DNA of 5,008 bases from Bacillota bacterium (GTDB lineage: Bacteria; Bacillota; Sulfobacillia; Symbiobacteriales; Symbiobacteriaceae). The stretch is from assembly GCA_028287415.1 (NCBI GenBank), contig JAQBPS010000080.1:1-5008 (forward strand), given 5' to 3'. Of this stretch, positions 1 to 5,008 are shown one piece after another. A program made the position numbers and the translations under genes. Position 1 is the stretch's first letter. Each line of letters starts with the position of its first letter. A model generated the notes under the pieces. That model saw only the letters and a program-made list of their open reading frames with translations, had not been told where the DNA came from and did no database searches.

Positions 1-635
1 GTCACCGCGTCCAGGATCTCGCCGGTGATGCCGAAGCCGACCTTCTCCAGCGTGATCACCGTCGCTGTGATCAGGCCTGGTGCGACGGTGAGGCTCTTCA
101 CCACCGCCGCATGTGCCGGTACGGAGACGAGCACCTGGTAGTCGCCCGTCGGCAAATCCTGCTGCGTGAACTGGCCGTTCTCCAGCCGGGTCTGCGTTTG
201 CAGCTGACCGTCCGCGGCGACCAGCGCGACCATGCCGGTGGCAGGCGCACGGCCCATCTCATCGCGCACAGTCACCTGCAACCCGCCGCTGATGCGCTCA
301 AGCTGAAGCGCCTGGTACGGGTTTGCGGCCAGGTTGACCCAGCCGCTTTCCTTCGTGCGGTAACCTTTCGCCCATACGCGCAGTTGCCAGAGCGCCGTGC
401 GTGTTGCCACGGCCGGCCGCTCAAGGCGGAACGCGCCGTCGGGACCCGTCATCAGGGTGGCAACCAGGCCGGCGTCGAGCTGGTAAAACTCGATCTCCGC
501 CCCGCTCACGGGGCGCCCCGCCTCGTCCAGAACGACGCCGTAGGCGCCGGCGGGGGTGGCCGCCGGAGCGGCGTTCGCGGGGAGCGCAATCCAGATCATC
601 ATCAGGCTGAGCAATAACGCCAGCGATTTCCGCAT
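1..635 (-). CDS. Secreted protein with carboxypeptidase-regulatory-like beta-sandwich repeats (3' end cut by window edge)
   Basis: The reading frame is open from an ATG at 633-635 to the left edge, giving 211 complete codons and no stop. It starts MRKSLALLLSLMMIWIALPA, a clear Sec signal peptide: basic start, hydrophobic core about residues 5-18, and likely signal peptidase I cleavage after ANA (residues 20-22). A short Ala/Pro/Thr linker follows, then repeated modules of the carboxypeptidase regulatory-like (CarboxypepD_reg) type. Module 1, about 31-113, has GVVLDEAGRPVSGAEIEF and GPDGAFRLE. Module 2, about 116-196, has LQVTVRDEMGRAPATG, NGQFTQQDLPTGDYQVLVSV. A third begins with FGITGEILDAV at 201. 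These folds usually act as extracellular binding or spacer domains; no catalytic motif is visible in this part. It lies 13 bases after the permease stop with a strong ribosome binding site, so it is probably co-transcribed with the transporter. Its role is unknown: it may be a substrate-binding partner, an exported substrate, or merely a passenger. The frame and export signal are secure; the function is not. Confidence 0.88.
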   Translation of the reverse strand, partial: MRKSLALLLSLMMIWIALPANAAPAATPAGAYGVVLDEAGRPVSGAEIEFYQLDAGLVATLMTGPDGAFRLERPAVATRTALWQLRVWAKGYRTKESGWVNLAANPYQALQLERISGGLQVTVRDEMGRAPATGMVALVAADGQLQTQTRLENGQFTQQDLPTGDYQVLVSVPAHAAVVKSLTVAPGLITATVITLEKVGFGITGEILDAV

Positions 636-643
636 GGGGTCCG

Positions 644-650
644 TCCTCCT
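644..650 (-). promoter_or_regulatory. Ribosome binding site of the secreted protein, overlapping the permease stop codon
   Basis: On the minus strand the bases read AGGAGGA, eight bases before the ATG at 633-635. The permease stop TAG (649-651) shares its last two bases with this site. A ribosome finishing the permease would sit on the next gene's initiation region, which favours coupled translation. The site also fixes the start of the downstream gene. Confidence 0.8.
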
Positions 651-1851
651 ACTCATAGCGCAACGCGTCGATCGGGTCGAGCCGGGCGGCCTTCGCGGCC
701 GGATAGACCCCGAAGATGATGCCCACCGCTGCCGAGAAGCCAAGCGCTAGTGAGACCGACATCCAGTCCAGCAGCAGTGAGATCTTGAGGAAGTAGCCGA
801 CCGCAAAGACCGGCGCTGCCGCGAGCAAGACCCCGGTAGCGCCGCCAATCAGCGACAGCAGCACAGCTTCGATCAGGAACTGGGTCAGAATGTCGGAATA
901 GGAGGCGCCAATTGCCTTGCGGATGCCGATCTCCCGGGTCCGTTCCGTCACCGACACCAGCATGATGTTCATGATGCCGACGCCGCCGACGACCAGCGAG
1001 ATGCCGGCGACGGCAGAGAGCACGCCCGTCACGAGGTTCAGCACCGTGTTGATCACGCCGACCAACTGGTCGAAGCTCTGCCCGGAGAACTGGGCGCCGG
1101 GGTGGTTCCGCTCGACCAGGGCGACCGCATCCGCAATGACTGCCTTCGAGTCGGCGCCGTCCTTCGCCTTGATCATCACCTGGTTGATCCGCTGGTTCGG
1201 ACCCAGCTGCCGCTTCATGAAGCCGATGGGCACGTAGTAGCTGTTATCTTCGGCGCCGGCCATGGAGGCGAGCATGCCGGTCGGCTTTTCCGTCATCCCG
1301 ATCACATCGAACGAGATCCCATTAATGCTGATCACGTTGCCGACCGGGTTGACACCCTCGCCGAACAGCGTCTTGGCAGCGCCGCTGCCAAGGATGACGA
1401 TCCGGGAACCGCTCGCGTCCTCCGCTTCGGAGAACCAGCGGCCCTTGTCGATCTTGATGCCGAAGGCGAGGCCCGCCTTCGCAAACTGCCCCTGGATCCC
1501 GGCCGCCACCGTCTCCCGATTGTACTTGACGGTACCGGGCATGCCGAGCGAGTAGACGGCGGCCTGAATGTCCGGGATCAGCGTTTCGAGGTCTTTCACG
1601 TCCTTCTCCGTGAAGCTCTCGAGGCGCTGGTTCTGGCTGTTCGGCCCCGGGCGCCCGGCCTGGAGGATCATCTGGCCGGAGCCAAGGCCTTGCAGTTCGC
1701 CGGTGATCGCGGCGCCGGCGCCCCGGCCGATCGCAAAGATGGCGACCACGGAACCGACGCCGATGATGATGCCCAGCATCGTCAGCAGCGAGCGCATTTT
1801 ATTCGCCCTCAGCGCATCCCAGGCGACGCTCAGCGTTTCGAGGAAGTTCAT
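649..1851 (-). CDS. yknZ: ABC transporter permease, MacB/FtsX family (YknZ-like)
   Basis: Membrane subunit, 400 residues, close to the usual length of YknZ-type permeases that lack a fused ATPase domain. The N-terminus carries the family start (LRANKMRSLLTMLGIIIGVG, residues 14-33) with helix 1 at about 22-43. A MacB-type extracytoplasmic domain follows at about 45-265. The C-terminal FtsX domain has helices at about 272-298, 325-352 and 363-385. The loop after helix 2 contains ERTREIGIRKAIGA (303-316), the conserved cytoplasmic element that couples to the ATPase, and the protein ends with PAAKAARLDPIDALRYE, typical of the family. In MacB-type systems this subunit dimerises and passes ATP-driven motion to the adaptor instead of forming a simple channel. 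The ATG overlaps the ATPase stop by four bases (ATGA). A GAGGGGG stretch at 1862-1868, ten bases upstream, may serve as the ribosome binding site. The family is certain; the ykn name rests on gene order and the substrate is unknown. Confidence 0.95.
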   Translation of the reverse strand: MNFLETLSVAWDALRANKMRSLLTMLGIIIGVGSVVAIFAIGRGAGAAITGELQGLGSGQMILQAGRPGPNSQNQRLESFTEKDVKDLETLIPDIQAAVYSLGMPGTVKYNRETVAAGIQGQFAKAGLAFGIKIDKGRWFSEAEDASGSRIVILGSGAAKTLFGEGVNPVGNVISINGISFDVIGMTEKPTGMLASMAGAEDNSYYVPIGFMKRQLGPNQRINQVMIKAKDGADSKAVIADAVALVERNHPGAQFSGQSFDQLVGVINTVLNLVTGVLSAVAGISLVVGGVGIMNIMLVSVTERTREIGIRKAIGASYSDILTQFLIEAVLLSLIGGATGVLLAAAPVFAVGYFLKISLLLDWMSVSLALGFSAAVGIIFGVYPAAKAARLDPIDALRYE

Positions 1852-2654
1852 GATGCGGTCGCCCCCTCGCCGGCAGCGGTCGGGCCAACTGCGTTGGGGC
1901 TGGCCGCGCTCTCGCCGGCGGCGACGCCCTCGGCGTGCTGCATCAGTTCACGCAGGCGGTCGGCGGCGCGCACCGGGCTGGCGACCGGCTGGTCGCTGAC
2001 GATGCGGCCGTCCCGCACCCGGATGATGCGGTTGACGTGCTCGGCCACATCCGGCTCGTGCGTCACGACGATCACCGTCGCACCGTCCGCATGCAGCTCT
2101 TGAAAGAGACCCATGATCTCCTCGCCGGTGCGGGAGTCGAGGGCGCCGGTCGGCTCGTCGGCCAGGATGATCGACGGGCGGTTGACCAGGGCCCTGGCGA
2201 TCGATACCCGCTGCCGCTGGCCGCCTGAAAGCTCGTTGGGCCGGTGGTGCATCCGGTCGCCCAGGCCGACCCGCTGGAGGGCCGCCTCGGCCCGCTGCCG
2301 CCGTTCCCGGCCGCTGACCCCGGCGTAGAGCAGCGGCTGCTCGACATTGCGCAGCGCAGTCATGCGGGGCAGCAGGTTGAACGTCTGGAAAACGAAGCCC
2401 AGATGGCGGTTGCGGACCTTTGCCAGGTCCCGTTCATCGCGGTCGCTGACCAGCCGGCCGTCCAGCTCATAAGTGCCCTCGGTCACCCGGTCGAGGCAGC
2501 CGAGGATATTCATCAGCGTCGACTTGCCGGAGCCGCTCGGCCCCATGATCGCCACCAGTTCGCCGGCCGCAATGTGCATGTTGATGTCCTTCAGCGCCTC
2601 AACCTCGGTCTGGCCCATGCGGTACACCTTGCGGACATTTACCAATTTGATCAT
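1848..2654 (-). CDS. yknY: ABC transporter ATP-binding protein, MacB/LolD family (YknY-like)
   Basis: Cytoplasmic ATPase, 268 residues, that would power the permease encoded next to it. All nucleotide-binding motifs are intact: Walker [10 protein letters not shown] (38-46), Q-loop Gln90 in [10 protein letters not shown], signature LSGGQRQRV (142-150), Walker B IILADEP with catalytic Glu167, D-loop ALDS (171-174) and switch His199 in VVTHEP. The start [11 protein letters not shown] is the normal N-terminus for this family (ABC subfamily of MacB, LolD and FtsE type), which supports the ATG at 2652-2654, although no clear Shine-Dalgarno sequence precedes it. It begins five bases after the adaptor stop, so translation is probably coupled. 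The catalytic domain ends near residue 221. About 45 further residues follow: a likely short helix ([17 protein letters not shown], 229-245), then an Ala/Gly/Ser-rich tail. YknY-type proteins are normally about 230 residues, so this tail is an addition. Function as an ATPase is very secure; the ykn assignment is by context. Confidence 0.96.
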   Translation of the reverse strand: MIKLVNVRKVYRMGQTEVEALKDINMHIAAGELVAIMGPSGSGKSTLMNILGCLDRVTEGTYELDGRLVSDRDERDLAKVRNRHLGFVFQTFNLLPRMTALRNVEQPLLYAGVSGRERRQRAEAALQRVGLGDRMHHRPNELSGGQRQRVSIARALVNRPSIILADEPTGALDSRTGEEIMGLFQELHADGATVIVVTHEPDVAEHVNRIIRVRDGRIVSDQPVASPVRAADRLRELMQHAEGVAAGESAASPNAVGPTAAGEGATAS

Positions 2655-2659
2655 GCCGG

Positions 2660-4231
2660 TTACTGCTTGGCCGGCTGGTCGCCCGCCTCCACGCGGACCA
2701 TGGTGCCGTCCTTCAGGGAGCGGATCAGGGTGAACGGACTGATGATCACCTGTTCCCCCTCGTTCAGGCCCGCCGTGATCTCCGCATGGGTTTGGGTGCG
2801 CAGGCCGAGCTTGACGGGCCGCAGCAGCACCTTGTTCGCCTTGACTACCAGCACAAAGGCGTTGTCGCCCTCCTCCCGCAGTGACTCCAGCCCGATGACG
2901 ATCACGCCGGTGCGGGCGTCCGTCTTGATGGCGGCCTCGCCGTTCATGCCGGCCCGCAGCTTGCCATCCGGGTTCTGGACGAGGCCCTGGACCTCGTAGT
3001 AGGTGGAGCCGCCGGCGGCGCTGGCCAGCACTGTGGCGGCGGCGGCGACCCGGCTGACCGTGCCGGGGAAGCGGTCCTGGAGGAACGCGTTCGACTTGAC
3101 GCTCAACTCCTGGCCGGGCTGCAGCTTGACCACGTCGACCTCATCCGCCCGGGCCTTGATCGTCAGCGTGTCGACTACGCCCATCTCGAAGAGCAGCTGG
3201 CTCTCCTGCACGGGCTGGCCATCTTTCAGGGCGACGTTCAGGATCATGCCGTCGTAGGGCGCCTTGAGCTGGGCCTGCGCCAGTTTGGTGCGCGCCACGG
3301 CGAGCGACTCGCGAGCCGACTGGAGGTCGGCGGCGGCAGAGCGGAACTGCTCGGCCGGTGTGCCGCCCTGGTTCAGCTCGGCCTTGGCTGCCTCCATGGC
3401 CTGCCGGGCGCTCTCGAGGGTGCTTCTCGCCTGCTGCACCGCAGCCGGTTCAGCGCCGCTCTGGCCCTGTGTCTTCTCCTCGGCCACACGCAGGGACTCC
3501 TGCGCCTGGGTCAGGTCCAGGGCCAGCTGGCGGGCGGAATCGGTCGAGCTGCGCAGGGCGGACTCGTAGGCTGTGCGCGCCTGGTCATACGCGGCGCGGG
3601 CCGCTATGTCCCGCGGCTTGGCGCGGTAGGCGGTCTCGGCCTCCTGGAGCTTGTTGCGGGCCTGTTCCACCTGGGTGTTGAGGGATGCGCTGCGGCTCTG
3701 CACGCTCTGGAGGCCGGAGCGGGCCTGATCGACCTGCTGCTTGGCCGAGGAGTCGGCGGTGAGCAGGCCCTGCTCCGCCTGGATCAGCATCGCTTTGGCG
3801 GACTCATACTTCTGGGCGAGGGTCAGGGGATCGATCTTCGCCCGTTGGGCGTTCTGGGCGATGACGGCCTCAGCCCGTGCCACGGCGGCCTCCTGGCCGG
3901 CCACGAGGGCGCTCTGGCTGTCGCTGACGAGTTCGGCGATCACCTGGCCGGCCTTCACCCGCTCGCCGATACCGACCAGCAGATGGACCCGGCTGCTGCT
4001 GAAGGGGGCGCGGAGCTCCTGGGCGCCGGTCGCCTCCAGGACGCCGGGGGCGCTGACGGTCTGGGTCAGGTCCTGCCGCAGCACGGGGACCACCTTGACC
4101 GAAGGGGCGTTCTTCGGGACGTTGGCTGCGGCGGCTGAGGTGGGCTTGGCCACCTTGGCCACGTTGTACCAGGCCAGGCCGCCCACCGTCACCACGAGCA
4201 CTCCGCCGATCAGCCATTTGCGCTTGTTCAC
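2660..4231 (-). CDS. yknX: Membrane-anchored efflux adaptor, MacA/HlyD family (YknX-like), with extended coiled-coil
   Basis: Adaptor (membrane fusion) protein, 523 residues, which would work outside the membrane with the YknZ-like permease. An N-terminal anchor helix (about 6-22, after MNKRKW) has no lipobox cysteine. A first lipoyl half-motif lies at about 68-105 (SAPGVLEATGAQELRAPF, then GERVKAGQVIAELV). A long Ala/Gln/Arg/Glu-rich helical region covers about 106-322. The second lipoyl half follows (QLKAPYDGMILNVALKDGQPV, 321-341 in part), then a beta-barrel domain (about 352-440, with LRAGMNGEAAI near 425-435) and a membrane-proximal domain (about 441-515, with GLNEGEQVIISPF). YknX and MacA are about 370-380 residues, so this protein is some 145 longer, nearly all in the helical hairpin. 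The GTG start at 4229-4231 is chosen because GAGGAGG lies six bases upstream and the anchor helix follows directly. The gene begins 15 bases after the Yip1 gene. Family secure; exact orthology to YknX is inferred from gene order. Confidence 0.94.
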   Translation of the reverse strand: MNKRKWLIGGVLVVTVGGLAWYNVAKVAKPTSAAAANVPKNAPSVKVVPVLRQDLTQTVSAPGVLEATGAQELRAPFSSSRVHLLVGIGERVKAGQVIAELVSDSQSALVAGQEAAVARAEAVIAQNAQRAKIDPLTLAQKYESAKAMLIQAEQGLLTADSSAKQQVDQARSGLQSVQSRSASLNTQVEQARNKLQEAETAYRAKPRDIAARAAYDQARTAYESALRSSTDSARQLALDLTQAQESLRVAEEKTQGQSGAEPAAVQQARSTLESARQAMEAAKAELNQGGTPAEQFRSAAADLQSARESLAVARTKLAQAQLKAPYDGMILNVALKDGQPVQESQLLFEMGVVDTLTIKARADEVDVVKLQPGQELSVKSNAFLQDRFPGTVSRVAAAATVLASAAGGSTYYEVQGLVQNPDGKLRAGMNGEAAIKTDARTGVIVIGLESLREEGDNAFVLVVKANKVLLRPVKLGLRTQTHAEITAGLNEGEQVIISPFTLIRSLKDGTMVRVEAGDQPAKQ

Positions 4232-4237
4232 GGGAAT

Positions 4238-4244
4238 CCTCCTC
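4238..4244 (-). promoter_or_regulatory. Ribosome binding site deciding the GTG start of the adaptor gene
   Basis: The minus strand reads GAGGAGG six bases before the GTG at 4229-4231, in the short gap after the Yip1 stop TAG (4247-4249). It supports a non-ATG start and shows that this gene has its own strong initiation signal. Confidence 0.8.
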
Positions 4245-4246
4245 AG

Positions 4247-4960
4247 CTACATACCGCGGGACTTGTTCACGGCACCGCCGACGAGCATCAGGCCTAGGGC
4301 CAGCACGTAGATGACGCCGACGAAGGTAGCGCTCCTGGCGGGCCTCATGCGCTGAACGGCGCCGAAGCCGATGGCAAGCAACGCGTAGTAGAAAACATTA
4401 AAGGGATTGATGGTGCTGAGCAAGCTCTTGAGCACGAAGTGAGTCTCGTCCGGCGCAAGGGCCGCCAGGCTGAGGTTCATAGACTGGGCCTGCTGCATAC
4501 TGCTCGCCCTGGTCATTAGCAGGGCCTGGATCAAGCCGCCCACGGCGAGCGGGACCCGGGCGTAGCCGATCATGCTGAGGTAGGGACGGAAGCCGGCGCT
4601 GCCGCCCTGGAACTGGGCGAAGAAGCTCGCGAGCAATGCGAGGATGGTGCCGATCAGCCAGGGACCGATCAGTGCGCCAATGGCCAGGGTGATGATTGTA
4701 ACCACTTGGTATAGTGCGAGCGTCATGCCGGGTGGCGCAGCTTTGGCGTACTGCTCCGCAATGCCCGCTTTGGTGAGGGGGAGGAGCAGGTAGGCGCCGA
4801 TCAGCCCGGCCACCATTTGGAGCAAGTACGGCGGTAGGATTGCCGGGCGCTCAGCCAGGGCCTGGAACGTGGCGGTCGGCTCCGTAATCACCGTGAGCAG
4901 GGCGCCCCAGGGGCGGGGCTTCGGTTCGTTCAGGCCACGATCCGTGGTCGGGTCTGACAC
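4247..4960 (-). CDS. yknW: Yip1-domain integral membrane protein (YknW-like)
   Basis: Membrane protein of 237 residues, close to the length of B. subtilis YknW (about 230). The soluble N-terminus is polar and proline-rich, followed by LLTVITEPTATFQALAERPA (21-40), the amphipathic entry typical of bacterial Yip1 proteins. About five membrane helices follow: roughly 42-61, 84-113, 129-150, 186-204 and 211-230. The segment between helices 2 and 3 (FAQFQGGSAGFRPYLSMIGYARVP) resembles the conserved Yip1 core, and NPFNVFYY (185-192) opens helix 4. No enzyme motif is present. In B. subtilis YknW is needed with the YknXYZ transporter and is thought to aid its assembly; the same position, first before adaptor, ATPase and permease, suggests that role here. 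The start is a GTG at 4958-4960, fixed by AAGGAGG eight bases upstream; the frame stays open further upstream to the window edge but has no better signal. Yip1 membership is well supported by topology and motif; the ykn function is inferred from context. Confidence 0.88.
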   Translation of the reverse strand: MSDPTTDRGLNEPKPRPWGALLTVITEPTATFQALAERPAILPPYLLQMVAGLIGAYLLLPLTKAGIAEQYAKAAPPGMTLALYQVVTIITLAIGALIGPWLIGTILALLASFFAQFQGGSAGFRPYLSMIGYARVPLAVGGLIQALLMTRASSMQQAQSMNLSLAALAPDETHFVLKSLLSTINPFNVFYYALLAIGFGAVQRMRPARSATFVGVIYVLALGLMLVGGAVNKSRGM

Positions 4961-4968
4961 GCCGGATT

Positions 4969-4975
4969 CCTCCTT
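4969..4975 (-). promoter_or_regulatory. Ribosome binding site deciding the GTG start of the Yip1 gene
   Basis: The minus strand reads AAGGAGG, a full match to the core anti-Shine-Dalgarno complement, eight bases before the GTG at 4958-4960. It decides between this GTG and the open frame that continues upstream to the window edge. Confidence 0.82.
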
Positions 4976-4980
4976 CGGTA

Positions 4981-5008
4981 TCAGTAGACGGTCACGGTGT
5001 AAGGACTC
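4981..5008 (-). CDS. Possible C-terminus of an upstream gene (5' part outside window)
   Basis: Reading from 5007 on the minus strand gives SPYTVTVY followed by TGA at 4981-4983. Six of the eight codons end in G or C, as in the neighbouring genes, and the stop falls 20 bases before the Yip1 start with only its ribosome binding site between. This fits the end of an upstream gene in the same operon. The alternating hydrophobic and polar residues look like a final beta strand, as in Ig-like or fibronectin-like domains, or in an outer-membrane barrel ending in an aromatic residue. Eight codons are too few to identify a family, and the stretch could instead be non-coding leader. Confidence 0.35.

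Noticed and set aside
111..617. Plus-strand open frame of 168 codons opposite the secreted protein
   Set aside because: The minus-strand frame here has a signal peptide, a strong ribosome binding site and repeated beta-sandwich motifs; the plus-strand product has none.
636..648. Possible terminator between the permease and the secreted-protein gene
   Set aside because: The 13-base gap has no hairpin or T-run and holds most of the downstream ribosome binding site.
1102..2103. Plus-strand open frame of 333 codons across the permease and ATPase genes
   Set aside because: It lies antisense to two genes with full family motifs; its translation is rich in Arg, Asp, His, Ala and Gly with no domain or export signal. 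Long antisense frames are expected in G+C-rich coding DNA.
2244..2999. Plus-strand open frame of 251 codons across the ATPase-adaptor junction
   Set aside because: It is a shadow of two well-supported minus-strand genes and shows no recognisable motif.
3266..3916. Recurrent QAR-type segments in the adaptor hairpin considered as a tandem DNA repeat
   Set aside because: The similarity is at the level of heptad composition; spacing is irregular (residues 169, 190, 217, 267) and the DNA is not repeated exactly.
4146..4163. Two adjacent copies of a nine-base unit (CTTGGCCAC)
   Set aside because: It encodes part of the Val-Ala-Lys-rich stretch after the adaptor's anchor helix; too short and too few copies to be a meaningful repeat.
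3741..4310. Plus-strand open frame of 189 codons opposite the adaptor 5' end and the Yip1 3' end
   Set aside because: It is antisense to the anchor and lipoyl region of the adaptor and has no family features.

Overview
The window is G+C-rich and compact. Every gene I can support reads on the minus strand, so transcription runs from position 5008 towards position 1. Gaps between genes are 5 to 20 bases or slight overlaps, which suggests one operon that enters at the right edge and leaves at the left edge. Strong AGGAGG-type ribosome binding sites, two GTG starts and the gene order point to a high-G+C Gram-positive lineage, perhaps a Bacillota relative such as the Symbiobacterium group. This placement is inference; nothing in the window fixes the taxon.

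Layout in transcription order: (a) 4981-5008, possibly the last eight codons of an upstream gene; (b) 4247-4960, a five-helix Yip1-domain membrane protein; (c) 2660-4231, a membrane-anchored efflux adaptor of the MacA/YknX/HlyD type with an unusually long helical hairpin; (d) 1848-2654, an ABC ATPase of the MacB/LolD/YknY type with a low-complexity C-terminal tail; (e) 649-1851, an ABC permease of the MacB/FtsX/YknZ type; (f) 1-635, the N-terminal 211 residues of a secreted protein built from carboxypeptidase-regulatory-like beta-sandwich modules, cut by the left edge.

The order Yip1 protein, adaptor, ATPase, permease is that of the Bacillus subtilis yknWXYZ operon. There YknW (a Yip1 protein) works with the YknXYZ transporter, which protects against the SdpC toxin. 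By analogy, (c), (d) and (e) would form a MacAB-like mechanotransmission pump: cytoplasmic ATP hydrolysis moves the four-helix permease, which works with the extracytoplasmic adaptor. The Yip1 protein would help assembly or function. The substrate is unknown. The secreted beta-sandwich protein is not part of the B. subtilis operon and is the main local novelty, together with the long adaptor hairpin. I saw no RNA genes, mobile elements, CRISPR arrays, terminators or promoters, and no gene-free stretch longer than 20 bases.
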